A stretch of DNA of 64,000 nucleotides from an uncultured Gammaproteobacteria bacterium (GCA_913060695.1 CAJXUA010000006.1:1-64000), one strand, 5' to 3'; shown: positions 24,025 through 33,779, numbered from the stretch's first letter. Made by a program: numbers and translations. The notes: generated by a model from the letters alone, not told the origin.

Positions 24025-25170
24025 ATGTTGCCTAAAGCAAAGCTGTGGTTAGCCCTGACCGTTGCGGCAGTTTCGATGTTCAGCACTAACCTTCAGGCCG
24101 CCTGGGATCTAAATATGCCCCAGGGCGTAACCCAAATCAGTCGCGAGACCTATGATCTGCATATGCAAATTCTCTGGTGGTGTGTTGCCATCGGGGTCAT
24201 TGTATTTGGCGTCATGCTCTGGTCAATCATCAACCACCGCAAATCTAAAGGTGCAGTATCTGCAACCTTCCATGAGAGCACTAAGGTTGAGATCGTATGG
24301 ACAATCATCCCCTTCATTATCTTGATTCTGATGGCGATTCCAGCAACTCGCGTTCTTACACAGGCTTATGATGCCTCCGAGTCAGACCTCGATATCCAAG
24401 TGATCGGATATCAGTGGCGTTGGGAATATCGTTATCTGCGTCAAGACTCACTGGAAGAAGAAGTAAGTTTCTTCAGTAGTCTTAGCACCTCCCGTGAGCA
24501 GATCAACAACCAATTGCCGAAGGAAGAGTCCTATCTTCTTGAAGTCGATAACCCCCTCGTGATTCCGATCAACAAGAAGGTGCGCTTCTTGGTGACCTCC
24601 AACGACGTAATTCACGCGTGGTGGGTGCCTGATTTCGCCGTTAAGAAAGACGCGATTCCTGGCTTCATCAATGAAATCTGGGCGATCGTAGAAGAACCTG
24701 GCGTCTACCGTGGGCAGTGTGCGGAATTGTGCGGTATCGAGCATGGCTTCATGCCGATCGTAGTCCACGCCGTGCCACAAGACGAGTACGATGCTTGGTA
24801 TGCCGGCCGTCAGGAACAAGCGGCTGCCGCGCAAGCAATGTCTAATAGCGAGATTACTCGTGACGCTGCTATGGCCGAAGGCGAGGCTGTCTACAATCGC
24901 ACATGTGTTGCCTGTCACCAAGCCGGCGGTACTGGGCTTGCGCCTGCATTCCCAGCACTTGCAGGAAGCAGCGTAGTTAACGGTGACTTAACCGCAAATA
25001 TTGAGCTGCTACTCAATGGTGTCCCTGGAACGGCTATGGCGGCTTATGCCCGTCAGTTGAACCCGGTAGAGCTAGCATCGACCCTGACTTATATCAGAAA
25101 CTCGTTCGGCAACAGAACTGGTGATCTTGTCCAGCCAGCCGACGTAAATGCAATTTTAGAAGCACAGTAG
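24025..25170 (+). CDS. coxB: Cytochrome c oxidase subunit II with C-terminal cytochrome c domain
   Basis: A 381-residue exported membrane protein. It has a signal peptide, two N-terminal membrane helices, and the cupredoxin domain with the CuA ligands C232, E234, C236, H240 and M243 in CAELCGIEHGFM. A haem-binding CVACH follows at 294-298. The fused cytochrome marks it as a caa3-like subunit that receives electrons from a soluble cytochrome c. An ATG at 24010 overlaps the ribosome-binding GGAG. ATG 24025, nine bases after it, gives the signal peptide MLPKAKLWLALTVAAV and is preferred. Confidence 0.96.
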   Translation: MLPKAKLWLALTVAAVSMFSTNLQAAWDLNMPQGVTQISRETYDLHMQILWWCVAIGVIVFGVMLWSIINHRKSKGAVSATFHESTKVEIVWTIIPFIILILMAIPATRVLTQAYDASESDLDIQVIGYQWRWEYRYLRQDSLEEEVSFFSSLSTSREQINNQLPKEESYLLEVDNPLVIPINKKVRFLVTSNDVIHAWWVPDFAVKKDAIPGFINEIWAIVEEPGVYRGQCAELCGIEHGFMPIVVHAVPQDEYDAWYAGRQEQAAAAQAMSNSEITRDAAMAEGEAVYNRTCVACHQAGGTGLAPAFPALAGSSVVNGDLTANIELLLNGVPGTAMAAYARQLNPVELASTLTYIRNSFGNRTGDLVQPADVNAILEAQ

Positions 25171-25185
25171 AGGACAGTAGACACA

Positions 25186-26772
25186 ATGAGCGCAGCACAC
25201 GACGATCATCATCACGGTCCAGCAAAGGGTATATCGCGATGGTTGTTTACTACCAACCATAAAGATATCGGTTCCCTTTACCTGTGGTTCAGCTTTGCCA
25301 TGTTCTTGCTTGGCGGTACATTCGCCATGGTTATCCGCGCTGAGTTGTTTCAGCCGGGCTTGCAACTGGTAGAACCTAACTTCTTCAACCAAATGACCAC
25401 CATGCACGGTTTAATCATGGTGTTCGGTGCCGTCATGCCGGCATTCGTGGGTCTCGCAAACTGGATGATCCCCATGATGATTGGGGCGCCAGATATGGCC
25501 CTGCCGCGTATGAATAACTGGAGCTTCTGGATCCTACCATTCGCATTCGCGATGCTCTCTTCCACTCTATTGATGGAAGGAGGTGCACCGAACTTTGGAT
25601 GGACATTCTATGCCCCGCTCTCGACGACCTATGCCCCGGCATCGGTAACCTTCTTTATTTTCGCGGTGCACATAATGGGGGCCTCCTCGATCATGGGCTC
25701 CATTAACATCATCGCGACTATTCTGAACATGCGCGCTCCTGGTATGACTTTGATGAAGATGCCATTGTTCGTATGGACGTGGTTGATCACAGCCTACTTG
25801 CTGATTGCGGTTATGCCAGTACTGGCAGGCGTAGTCACGATGATGCTTTTCGATATTCACTTCGGTACCAGCTTCTTCAATGCGGCCGGTGGCGGTGACC
25901 CCGTATTGTTCCAGCACGTTTTCTGGTTCTTCGGTCACCCCGAGGTATACATCATGATTCTGCCGGCGTTTGGTGTGGTCTCCGCGATCATCCCTACTTT
26001 CGCTCGCAAGCGTCTGTTCGGCTATGACTCGATGGTTTACGCAACAGCGTCTATCGCCTTCCTGTCATTCATCGTTTGGGCTCACCATATGTTCACGGTG
26101 GGTATGCCAATTGCCGGTGAATTATTCTTCATGTACGCGACGATGTTGATCGCAGTGCCAACAGGCGTGAAGGTATTCAACTGGGTTGCGACGATGTTCC
26201 GTGGCTCCATGACTTTCGAAACGCCAATGCTCTTCGCAATTGCGTTCGTAGTACTGTTCACCATGGGTGGTTTCACTGGCTTGATGCTTGCGATTACACC
26301 AGCGGATTTCCAGTATCACGATACCTATTTCGTTGTGGCTCACTTCCACTACGTACTAGTACCGGGTGCAGTGTTCTCGATCATGGCCGCAACCTATTAC
26401 TGGTTGCCGAAGTGGACTGGTTATATGTACGACGAGAGACTGGGCAAGCTGCATTTCTGGCTGTCGTTCATCGGCGTAAACGTCCTGTTCTTCCCACAGC
26501 ATTTCTTGGGTCTAGCAGGCATGCCACGCCGTATTCCTGACTATGCATTGCAGTTTGCTGATTTCAACTGGATCTCCAGTATCGGTGGTTTCCTGTTTGG
26601 CGCCTCTCAGTTGATCCTCTTGGTTGTCGTAATCAAGTGTGTGAAAGGCGGCAAGAAGGCTACTGCTCAGGTATGGGAAGGTGCGCAAGGTCTAGAGTGG
26701 ACAGTTGAGTCCCCTGCTCCTTACCACACATTTACAACTCCGCCAGATCCTAAACTGATCCACGCGCAATAA
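25186..26772 (+). CDS. coxA: Cytochrome c oxidase subunit I
   Basis: A 528-residue, 12-helix catalytic subunit of an A-type haem-copper oxidase. Ligands are in place: H74 and H388 for the low-spin haem, H386 for the high-spin haem, and H251, H300 and H301 for CuB, with Y255 in HPEVY as the cross-linked tyrosine. D- and K-channel residues D103, N110, E253 and K329 are present, so it should pump protons. It follows coxB by 15 bases. Confidence 0.98.
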   Translation: MSAAHDDHHHGPAKGISRWLFTTNHKDIGSLYLWFSFAMFLLGGTFAMVIRAELFQPGLQLVEPNFFNQMTTMHGLIMVFGAVMPAFVGLANWMIPMMIGAPDMALPRMNNWSFWILPFAFAMLSSTLLMEGGAPNFGWTFYAPLSTTYAPASVTFFIFAVHIMGASSIMGSINIIATILNMRAPGMTLMKMPLFVWTWLITAYLLIAVMPVLAGVVTMMLFDIHFGTSFFNAAGGGDPVLFQHVFWFFGHPEVYIMILPAFGVVSAIIPTFARKRLFGYDSMVYATASIAFLSFIVWAHHMFTVGMPIAGELFFMYATMLIAVPTGVKVFNWVATMFRGSMTFETPMLFAIAFVVLFTMGGFTGLMLAITPADFQYHDTYFVVAHFHYVLVPGAVFSIMAATYYWLPKWTGYMYDERLGKLHFWLSFIGVNVLFFPQHFLGLAGMPRRIPDYALQFADFNWISSIGGFLFGASQLILLVVVIKCVKGGKKATAQVWEGAQGLEWTVESPAPYHTFTTPPDPKLIHAQ

Positions 26773-26798
26773 GCGTCGAGTAAACAGAGGATAACGCC

Positions 26799-27362
26799 AT
26801 GAGCAAAACGAGTCGTTCGGCCACAAAGAGTCTAGTAAGGAAACTACTATTCACTGTCGTTGGTATGTTCGGTTTCGGCTTCGCGATGGTGCCTCTGTAC
26901 GATGTGATTTGTGATATCACCGGTTTGAACGGTAAGACTGGTGATCAGATCGTTGCCGTTCAGGAACCTACGAGCGTCGGCGAACGGTTGATAACGGTAC
27001 AGTTTCTAGCACAGAACAGTGCTGGTATGGATTGGGGTTTCGGCGCCAATGATGCGCAAGTTAAGGTGCATCCTGGCGAGGTAAAAGTCGTAAGCTATTA
27101 TGCGAAGAACTCGCATAATTATGAGATGACTGGCCAAGCAATCCCAAGCGTTGCGCCAAACGAGGCTGCACAATACTTAAAGAAACTGGAGTGCTTCTGT
27201 TTTCAGGAGCAGGTCCTGCAGCCTGGTGAACAGGTCGACATGGGCATTCGTTTCTTTATAGACGAAAGCATTCCAGAACATATTACAAAACTAACCCTTT
27301 CTTACTCACTGTTCGATATCACAGACTACGAATCGTCTGAGTCGGCAGTAACGCTAAGATAA
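26799..27362 (+). CDS. ctaG: Cytochrome c oxidase assembly protein CtaG/Cox11
   Basis: A 187-residue protein with one N-terminal membrane helix (about residues 14-34) and a periplasmic immunoglobulin-like domain that delivers copper to the CuB centre of subunit I. The copper-binding pair C132 and C134 is in ECFCFQEQ. An additional C38 lies just after the helix. It sits between subunits I and III, its usual place, 26 bases after coxA with AGAGG before the ATG. Confidence 0.95.
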   Translation: MSKTSRSATKSLVRKLLFTVVGMFGFGFAMVPLYDVICDITGLNGKTGDQIVAVQEPTSVGERLITVQFLAQNSAGMDWGFGANDAQVKVHPGEVKVVSYYAKNSHNYEMTGQAIPSVAPNEAAQYLKKLECFCFQEQVLQPGEQVDMGIRFFIDESIPEHITKLTLSYSLFDITDYESSESAVTLR

Positions 27363-27397
27363 TAGTGACAGCATTGATCACCATTGGAGATTGAAAG

Positions 27398-28324
27398 ATG
27401 GCCAGCGTAGGCTCCCACGAAACTTATTATGTTCCCGAACAGACTAAATTGCCGTTCTTCGCGTCGATTGGCCTAGTGTTCACGGTATATGGTCTAGGTG
27501 GCGTTTTGAATGATATCAAAGCCGCAGAGAGCGCGACCACATCCACTTGGATAGCCTTGTTTGGTTTCGGCTTACTGTCCTTTATTCTATTCCAATGGTT
27601 TAGCACTGTAATTCGTGAGAACCACGCAGGAATGAATAGCGACCAGCTCAAACGCTCTTATGTTTGGGGCATGTCATGGTTCATCTTCTCTGAAGTCATG
27701 TTCTTCGCGGCGTTCTTTGGCGCACTCTACTATGTCAGGAACTTTGCAGTACCTTGGCTGGGCGGCGAAGGCGATAAGGGCATTACTGGTCAAATCCTAT
27801 GGCCTGAGTTCGTCGCTACATGGCCTGTAATTGAAAACCCTAGCAGCGCCGTGTTCACAAACCCAGAAGAAGCATTGAACGTTCACGAATGGTCGCTCGC
27901 GTTCTTCGCTAAATTCCTGCCTTTTTGGAATACGATAATTCTGATTACATCTAGTGTGACCGTACACTTTGCTCACACCGCATTGAAGGCTGAGAATCGC
28001 AAGCGCCTTATTCAGTGGCTATCAGTGACTGTAGCGCTAGGCGTAGTTTTCCTCTTCTTGCAGGTTGAGGAGTATATTGAGGCTTACGAGCACTACGGCC
28101 TCACTTTGGATTCGGGCATCTACGGGTCTACCTTCTTCCTACTTACCGGCTTCCATGGTTTCCACGTAACACTTGGAACGTTTATTCTGGCGGTAATGTT
28201 GGCGAGAGCAATAAAAGGACATTTCAAGCCTAACGATCATTTCGGTTTCGAAGCAGCCTCATGGTATTGGCACTTCGTCGACGTTGTGTGGGTCGGCCTG
28301 TTTATATTTGTGTACTTGGTTTAA
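27398..28324 (+). CDS. coxC: Cytochrome c oxidase subunit III
   Basis: A 308-residue, seven-helix subunit III, longer than the two subunit III proteins of the neighbouring operon. Conserved blocks include SEVMFFAAFFGALYY, LTGFHGFHVTLGT and ASWYWHFVDVVWVGLF. It stabilises subunit I and the entrance of the D channel. It ends the first oxidase subunit operon and is followed by a hairpin terminator at 28338-28372. Confidence 0.97.
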   Translation: MASVGSHETYYVPEQTKLPFFASIGLVFTVYGLGGVLNDIKAAESATTSTWIALFGFGLLSFILFQWFSTVIRENHAGMNSDQLKRSYVWGMSWFIFSEVMFFAAFFGALYYVRNFAVPWLGGEGDKGITGQILWPEFVATWPVIENPSSAVFTNPEEALNVHEWSLAFFAKFLPFWNTIILITSSVTVHFAHTALKAENRKRLIQWLSVTVALGVVFLFLQVEEYIEAYEHYGLTLDSGIYGSTFFLLTGFHGFHVTLGTFILAVMLARAIKGHFKPNDHFGFEAASWYWHFVDVVWVGLFIFVYLV

Positions 28325-28337
28325 TAGATTCGAAAAA

Positions 28338-28372
28338 GAGGTTGAGTGAGAGCACCTGCTGCACTCAACCTC
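28338..28372. terminator. Hairpin terminator between coxC and the DUF2909 gene
   Basis: GAGGTTGAGTG (28338-28348) and CACTCAACCTC (28362-28372) are perfect 11-base arms around a 13-base loop, preceded by five A and followed by GTTT. It lies between two convergent genes and could stop transcription from both sides. Confidence 0.8.
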
Positions 28373-28388
28373 GTTTACTACACCTCCC

Positions 28389-28595
28389 CTACAGCCAGGG
28401 CGCGCTCAATGTTAGCTCGCCAGTGGTCAAGCCGTAGAACACACAGGCCATCATAATAACGGCCAATGTGACGCGGACTCCAAGCGCATATAGCACTCGC
28501 TTGGATCTGCCCTGATCTTTATAAAAAAATACAAAACCAACTATAAGACTAATTAGTATGCCTATTAACAATAGGACGATAATGCTTTTTAGCAT
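28389..28595 (-). CDS. Small twin-transmembrane protein (DUF2909 family)
   Basis: A 68-residue protein made of two membrane helices (about residues 4-24 and 36-56) joined by a charged loop, FYKDQGRSKR. Such proteins sit between coxC and SURF1 in related bacteria and are assumed to help oxidase assembly, without proof. The frame is open further upstream to 28739, but ATG 28595 gives MLKSIIVLLLIG and family length. It is transcribed opposite to its neighbours. Confidence 0.85.
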   Translation of the reverse strand: MLKSIIVLLLIGILISLIVGFVFFYKDQGRSKRVLYALGVRVTLAVIMMACVFYGLTTGELTLSAPWL

Positions 28596-28730
28596 GGCAA
28601 TTTCCAGTAGATTGATAACGTCGCCATGATAGCAAACACAGACATAGGCCACACTGCTTTGTAAATCTGTAAATTGGGCAAGCGGTGTATGCCATAACTT
28701 CGCAACGCGAGAGGTCTTTAAAAGTACGCC

Positions 28731-29459
28731 ATGTTTCATCCCGGCTGGAAAATGACTTTGTTCACGTTCGCCTTCGCCCCATTACTTTTTTGGCTAGGTC
28801 TGTGGCAGCTAGACCGTGAGGTCGAGAAGTCGCAGCTTCAACAAGACTATGATCTGCGCGCCGTCGCACCGGCGATGTCCATAGACGCAGTTGACTGGGA
28901 GCGAGAGGATTTAGCCTTTCTGAAAGTCTCGGCAAAGGGCGAGTTTGAAAAAACAAACATCTATTTGCTAGACAACAAGATTCATGACGGAAGCGTTGGT
29001 TACGAGTTAATTAACCCCTTTTTAACCGAGGTCGGTCAGACGATTTTGGTAAACCGAGGTTGGATCGCTCAAGGTGCCTCGCGTAGCGAGCTTCCTCCGA
29101 TTCCGTTTCTAGAGGGTCCTGTAGAGATACTGGGCACTATTTACGTACCACTCGATGATGTATTTTTGTTGAGCGGTGTGGAAGAGGCTGAAGAAGTTCA
29201 GGGCCCTAAAGTTATTCAAAGCATACAGATCGATACCATAAGTGCTGATCTCGCGAAGAAGATAGCGCCATATACGGTCAGGTTACTTGATCGCAGCCCA
29301 GGGCTTGAGCAGGCTAACTGGCAGGCTGTAAATATGTTGCCGGAGAAACACCGGGCATATGCTGTGCAATGGTTTGCGATGTTGTTCGCTTTACTAGCAA
29401 TGTTTATTTACTTTGGGTTCAAGAACCCACGACTGACTAGAGATAGAGAAATCGAATGA
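28731..29459 (+). CDS. SURF1 family oxidase assembly protein
   Basis: A 242-residue membrane protein with helices at both ends (about 8-24 and 211-229) and a periplasmic middle. The N-terminal GLWQLDREVEK and the later ILVNRGWIA match SURF1, which binds haem a and helps insert it into subunit I. The stop overlaps the next gene by four bases (ATGA), so they are co-translated. It begins a new rightward transcript divergent from the DUF2909 gene. Confidence 0.93.
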   Translation: MFHPGWKMTLFTFAFAPLLFWLGLWQLDREVEKSQLQQDYDLRAVAPAMSIDAVDWEREDLAFLKVSAKGEFEKTNIYLLDNKIHDGSVGYELINPFLTEVGQTILVNRGWIAQGASRSELPPIPFLEGPVEILGTIYVPLDDVFLLSGVEEAEEVQGPKVIQSIQIDTISADLAKKIAPYTVRLLDRSPGLEQANWQAVNMLPEKHRAYAVQWFAMLFALLAMFIYFGFKNPRLTRDREIE

Positions 29460-30106
29460 GTCCAGAGATTAAGAACAAACTAAAGCTTACTTTCTTGTTG
29501 CTGATCACGGCGCTACCTGTGAGTTTGGCCACAATGTCGTTCAAGACTGCGATCGAGAATGGTGATATTGCGGCGACTTCAAACAAGGGGCATCTTATCA
29601 ACCCCCCTGCTGACATCAGTGCACTCGAAATGCGTGACAGCGAAGGTAATCCGGCGTTCCTGACCTTTGAAGAAGAGCTTGCGACATTGGCGGATCCTGA
29701 TGAGTACGAGATCAAACCTTGGCTATTGGTATTCGTTACCGCCAAGGAATGTGAAACATCGTGTATGGAACGTATTCACTACCTGCAGCAATTACATATC
29801 GCTTTAGGTAAAAATATCCAACGTGTGCGCCGCTATTATATAAATGCCTCCGGCGAAGCATTTAGAACAGAGACTGCGGCAATATTTCGCGAGGATTATC
29901 CGAGCATGGGCATCACCTATAGTGACGCCACTTTACTAGAGAGTAATTTACGTGAGGCTGGGGCGGAGTTGTCTCTCGAGGAACAGGACTACGTGATTCT
30001 CATCGATCCTGTCGGTAATGTGATGATGTACTACACCGATGAACACAGTGCTGAGGACATCATGACCGATCTTGAAACGCTTCTGAAGTATTCCAGTCTA
30101 GGATAA
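29456..30106 (+). CDS. Cox-locus membrane-anchored thioredoxin-like protein, unknown function
   Basis: A 216-residue protein with one N-terminal membrane helix (about residues 9-27) and a periplasmic domain that resembles a thioredoxin or Sco fold. It has a CX3C pair, C99 and C103, in AKECETSCMERIH, and a C-terminal YVILIDPVGNVMMYY strand typical of such folds. A similar gene follows SURF1 in related bacteria. It may handle copper or thiols in CuA assembly, by analogy only. In related clusters ctaA comes next; here a terminator and a second oxidase operon do. Confidence 0.8.
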   Translation: MSPEIKNKLKLTFLLLITALPVSLATMSFKTAIENGDIAATSNKGHLINPPADISALEMRDSEGNPAFLTFEEELATLADPDEYEIKPWLLVFVTAKECETSCMERIHYLQQLHIALGKNIQRVRRYYINASGEAFRTETAAIFREDYPSMGITYSDATLLESNLREAGAELSLEEQDYVILIDPVGNVMMYYTDEHSAEDIMTDLETLLKYSSLG

Positions 30107-30144
30107 AAAAAGGCCGGCCTATTAGAAATAGACCGGCCTTTTTT
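30105..30144. terminator. Bidirectional terminator between the two oxidase operons
   Basis: AGGCCGG (30111-30117) pairs with CCGGCCT (30133-30139), and CTAT (30119-30122) continues the stem with ATAG (30128-30131) around TAGAA. The stem is flanked by seven A on one side and six T on the other, so it works as a rho-independent terminator in both directions. Confidence 0.95.
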
Positions 30145-30156
30145 CTGTGCGTAGTA

Positions 30157-30534
30157 CTAATGTGCTTCTTCTTCATGCCCCCCAATGTGCGTCACTGGCA
30201 AGGGTTCCGCATTAGGGTTAGCGCCGAAATAATCGACCCGTGCACCGAATGTATAGTCTCCTTCTATTGCCATCGCGCCTATCAAGAATAGTAAGGCGAC
30301 GGGTGGCCCAAGGATGGTCAGTACCAGCGCCATTCTCTCCCACATTACGTGCATGAATATCGCGATGATAAATCCCGCCTTCAAGAACATGAAGACTAGA
30401 ATTAGTGTCCAGCGCAGATATCCTTGAAAGCCTATATAGTCCACTAAGTAACTTAGCGTACTCAAGACGAAGAGAAGAATCCAAATTTTGAGATATATCC
30501 CTAAGGGATGTTGTTGACCTACATCAGCCGACAT
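30157..30534 (-). CDS. Cytochrome oxidase subunit IV (second oxidase)
   Basis: A 125-residue protein with three membrane helices (about 13-32, 38-60 and 70-88) like the prokaryotic subunit IV/CyoD-type proteins, with LKAGFIIAIFMHVMWER in the second to third helix. A short periplasmic or cytoplasmic tail ends in THIGGHEEEAH. It is the last gene of the second oxidase operon, 12 bases after the subunit III gene, and runs into the bidirectional terminator. Confidence 0.88.
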   Translation of the reverse strand: MSADVGQQHPLGIYLKIWILLFVLSTLSYLVDYIGFQGYLRWTLILVFMFLKAGFIIAIFMHVMWERMALVLTILGPPVALLFLIGAMAIEGDYTFGARVDYFGANPNAEPLPVTHIGGHEEEAH

Positions 30535-30546
30535 TCGCTCTTCTCC

Positions 30547-31230
30547 TTACCAAAGATAGAAAAATGCAAAGATGAAAACCCAGACTAAGTCGACGAAGTG
30601 CCAATAAAGCCCCGCGATCTCCACAATCTCATAGCCCTTCTTATCGTAGTGACCCTTGGCGACTTTGCGTGCAACGACGGCGAGATAGATCACGCCGCCA
30701 GTCACGTGTAGGCCGTGGAAGCCAGTCACCATAAAGAACACTGACCCGAACTGTGGAGCACCCCATGGATTACCCCAAGGCCTGACGCCTTCTCCAATAA
30801 GCTTGCTCCACTCGAACACCTGCATGCCTACGAAGGAGGCGCCTAGAGCTGCGGTAGCCAGCATTAGATACATAGTCTTGCGCTTATCACCTCGGTATCC
30901 GTAATTCACAGCCAGTGCCATGGTGCCGCTACTGGTGATCAGGATAAAGGTCATGATCGCGATTAGAATAAGTGGGATAGGATCGCTGCCAAACATAGAC
31001 AGTGCGAACACATCCGTTGGCAAAGGCCAAGGCTCTGCAGTGGTCATGCGCACAGTCATATAGCCGACTAGGAAGCAGGAGAAAATAAACGTGTCACTTA
31101 CGAGGAAGATCCACATCATCGCCTTGCCCCAAGGCACGTGATAAGTCTGTTTGTCTGCTGTCCAGTCGTTTACGAGACCGGGCAACCCAGACTTTGGCGT
31201 GTCGAGATTACTTGCTACAGCTTCACTCAT
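30547..31230 (-). CDS. Haem-copper oxidase subunit III, second copy in operon
   Basis: A 227-residue subunit III family protein with about five membrane helices. FHGLHVTGGVIYLA and EIAGLYWHFVDLVWVFIFAFFY are the conserved helices. It lies next to another, different subunit III gene, which is unusual. Both could be in one complex, or one could have changed role. It is 47 bases after the first subunit III gene. The AT-rich palindrome TAAACGTTTA lies between them (31250-31259). Confidence 0.9.
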   Translation of the reverse strand: MSEAVASNLDTPKSGLPGLVNDWTADKQTYHVPWGKAMMWIFLVSDTFIFSCFLVGYMTVRMTTAEPWPLPTDVFALSMFGSDPIPLILIAIMTFILITSSGTMALAVNYGYRGDKRKTMYLMLATAALGASFVGMQVFEWSKLIGEGVRPWGNPWGAPQFGSVFFMVTGFHGLHVTGGVIYLAVVARKVAKGHYDKKGYEIVEIAGLYWHFVDLVWVFIFAFFYLW

Positions 31231-31277
31231 ACCTAAGTTCCCATTTGATTAAACGTTTAGTCGTTCTCAATTTTCTA

Positions 31278-31892
31278 CTAGGTGTTGGCGAGTACTGCGA
31301 AGATGAACACCCATAGCACTAACAGGAAGTGCCAATAAGTAGTACACAGTTCTACGCTATGTTTTACGCTAGTTAAGTCATCCTGGCTAAAGAAGCGCAG
31401 GGTCGTTTTGCTCCAAACCCACAGGCCGCCAACGATATGGACAACGTGTAAGCCGGTTAATAAGTAGAAGAACGCACTGGCCGGTCCGTTTGCTACGTCA
31501 AAGCCGTTGCTAGAAAGTTGCTGCCATGCGAGGGCCTGACCAATAACGAAGAAGATCGCAAACAAGCCGCCACCAACGAACAACTTCCGAGCTTTCAGGA
31601 AGTTCTCGCCTTGAGCTGTATTCCTAGCGAGTTGAAAAAGGACGCTGCTAAGGATCAATAACGCCGTGGTGACCCACAATAGACTTGGATCACTCATCGG
31701 CACCCAGTCGCCAAGCTCCATGCGAACATAATAAGACACCGCAAGTAGCGAGAAGATTACGCCCACAACAACCAAGAACAGAGTCAGTGCAATACGTTCG
31801 CTGGAGGAGGCAAACGCCGACTCTGGTCCCGTGCCAAGCGTTGGCGAGCTGTACTCCCAAGGCTTGGCCGTAACATTCTTATAAAAACTCAT
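31278..31892 (-). CDS. Haem-copper oxidase subunit III, first copy in operon
   Basis: A 204-residue subunit III family protein with about five membrane helices. Blocks include FYLLTGLHVVHIVGGLWVW and CTTYWHFLLVLWVFIFAVL. It is clearly different in sequence from the 227-residue subunit III just downstream, so the pair is not a recent duplication. It begins 38 bases after subunit I, beyond a short hairpin at 31905-31923. Confidence 0.9.
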   Translation of the reverse strand: MSFYKNVTAKPWEYSSPTLGTGPESAFASSSERIALTLFLVVVGVIFSLLAVSYYVRMELGDWVPMSDPSLLWVTTALLILSSVLFQLARNTAQGENFLKARKLFVGGGLFAIFFVIGQALAWQQLSSNGFDVANGPASAFFYLLTGLHVVHIVGGLWVWSKTTLRFFSQDDLTSVKHSVELCTTYWHFLLVLWVFIFAVLANT

Positions 31893-31904
31893 GTGCTATC
31901 TCCT

Positions 31905-31923
31905 GCTCCGCATACTGCGGAGC
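31905..31923 (-). repeat. Intercistronic hairpin between subunits I and III
   Basis: GCTCCGCA (31905-31912) and TGCGGAGC (31916-31923) are perfect 8-base arms around TAC. No T-run follows on the leftward strand, so it is more likely an mRNA stability or processing element than a terminator. Confidence 0.7.
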
Positions 31924-31930
31924 GACTGCG

Positions 31931-33718
31931 TTATTTGGCTAGAGGACCTTCCTTCATTTCCGTATCGTGATCGTGGTCTTCGGATACGCCGAAGTCACCT
32001 GGCACGTTCTGGGGAATGAAGTCTTGAGGATAACCAGGCACGCTATAGTCATAGGCCCAGCGATGGACTACCGGAAGGTCTGGACCCCAGTTGCCATGCT
32101 TAGGCGGCGTTTCTGTCGTTTGCCATTCCAGCGATGTGGCGCCCCAAGGATTATTACCCGATGGCTTGCCGTTACGGAGACTCCAGAAAATATTGATGAA
32201 GAACAGTATCTGCGCTGCGGCAACGAATAGCGCCGCAAGAGTGATATTGGCGTTCAAAGCTTGAGCCGATTCTGGAATGAAATCAGTGCTACCCATTGCG
32301 TAGTACCGACGGGGAACCCCGAGGAAACCTAGATAATGCATCGGCAAGTAAATCGCGTAAGTGCCTAGGAAGGTACACCAGAAGTGCACCTTACCGAGTG
32401 TCTCATTCATCATGCGTCCAGTGATCTTCGGATACCAATGATAGAGAGAGGCAAACAATACCAGCACTGGAGACACGCCCATCACCATATGGAAGTGCGC
32501 AACGACGAAGTAAGTATCGGATAGTGGTAGATCGATAACGACATTGCCGAGGAACAGGCCAGTTAGGCCGCCGTGAATAAATGTGAATACGAAGCCTATG
32601 GCGAACAGCATTGGCGTATTCAGTCGAATATCACCTTCCCAAAGAGTCAGTACCCAGTTGTACACCTTCATCGCGGTAGGTACGGCGATAATTAACGTGG
32701 TTGTTGCGAAGAAGAAACCGAAATAAGGGTTCATGCCGCTGACATACATGTGGTGAGCCCACACGACGAAGCTCAAACCGCCGATCGCAATAATCGCCCA
32801 CACCATCATTCTATAACCGAAGATATTCTTGCGGGCATGAGTACTTAGCACGTCAGATACTAAGCCGAATGCAGGGAGTGCGACGATGTAAACTTCGGGG
32901 TGTCCGAAGAACCAGAACAAATGCTGGAATAGGATTGGGCTGCCGCCGTTGTAGTCTAGTTGCTCGCCTGCCGCCATGATTGCTGGCATGAAGAAGCTAG
33001 TGCCCAGAGTAAGGTCGAAAGTCATCATGATGGCGCTTACCAACAGTGCTGGGAAAGCGAACAGACCTAAGATGGTAGCGACGAGGATGCCCCATACCGA
33101 CAATGGTAGGCGCATCATGGTTAGGCCTTTAGCGCGAGCCTGCAGTACGGTTGTAACGTAATTCAAGCCACCCATAGTGAAGGCAATGATGAACACTCCT
33201 AGGGAGATCAACATCAAGAGTATGCCAGTGTCGTGACCTGGCGTACCGGGTGTAATTGTTTGAGGAGGATACAGTGTCCACCCTGCCCCGGTCGGACCAC
33301 CTGTCACGAAGAAGCTCGACATGAGAATTAAAACAGACAGTAGGTATACCCAGAAGCTGAGCATATTCAAGAAGGGGAAGACCATGTCCCTAGCGCCGCA
33401 CATCAAGGGAATCAGATAATTACCAAATCCGCCGAGGAAAAGTGCGGTGAGTAGGTATACCACCATGATCATGCCGTGCATCGTAACGGCTTGATAGTAT
33501 GAGCTAGGGTCGATCAGCGTAAACGAGTCGGGAAAACCCAACTGCAAACGCATCATCATTGAAAGAACTAACGCAACTAAGCCGACGCAAATGGCTGTGC
33601 CGCCGTATTGTATTGCAATGACCTTGTGATCCTGACTCCAAATATACTTGGTAATAAAGGTATGTGGATCGTGTAACTCATGGTCTTTGTCTTGATCGGC
33701 TAAAGGTACGTAAGCCAT
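31931..33718 (-). CDS. Cytochrome oxidase subunit I (second oxidase)
   Basis: A 595-residue A-type haem-copper oxidase catalytic subunit, longer than CoxA and only distantly like it. H81 and H410 bind the low-spin haem, H408 the high-spin haem, and H273, H322 and H323 CuB, with Y277 as the cross-linked tyrosine. D111, N118, E275 and K351 keep both proton channels, although the second Asn of the usual Asn pair is Met119. ATG 33718 follows AGGAGG and is preferred over an upstream start at 33769. Confidence 0.96.
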   Translation of the reverse strand: MAYVPLADQDKDHELHDPHTFITKYIWSQDHKVIAIQYGGTAICVGLVALVLSMMMRLQLGFPDSFTLIDPSSYYQAVTMHGMIMVVYLLTALFLGGFGNYLIPLMCGARDMVFPFLNMLSFWVYLLSVLILMSSFFVTGGPTGAGWTLYPPQTITPGTPGHDTGILLMLISLGVFIIAFTMGGLNYVTTVLQARAKGLTMMRLPLSVWGILVATILGLFAFPALLVSAIMMTFDLTLGTSFFMPAIMAAGEQLDYNGGSPILFQHLFWFFGHPEVYIVALPAFGLVSDVLSTHARKNIFGYRMMVWAIIAIGGLSFVVWAHHMYVSGMNPYFGFFFATTTLIIAVPTAMKVYNWVLTLWEGDIRLNTPMLFAIGFVFTFIHGGLTGLFLGNVVIDLPLSDTYFVVAHFHMVMGVSPVLVLFASLYHWYPKITGRMMNETLGKVHFWCTFLGTYAIYLPMHYLGFLGVPRRYYAMGSTDFIPESAQALNANITLAALFVAAAQILFFINIFWSLRNGKPSGNNPWGATSLEWQTTETPPKHGNWGPDLPVVHRWAYDYSVPGYPQDFIPQNVPGDFGVSEDHDHDTEMKEGPLAK

Positions 33719-33750
33719 TAATAATTCCTCCTGACTCGCTTGCTGCAGTT

Positions 33751-33779
33751 CGCACGGAGTGGGTGGCAACCTCCGTGCG
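33751..33779 (-). repeat. Intercistronic hairpin between subunits II and I
   Basis: CGCACGGAG (33751-33759) and CTCCGTGCG (33771-33779) are perfect 9-base arms with an 11-base loop, in the 102-base spacer before subunit I. On the leftward transcript no T-run follows. It may stabilise or process the mRNA and so set the ratio of subunit II to the others. Confidence 0.7.
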
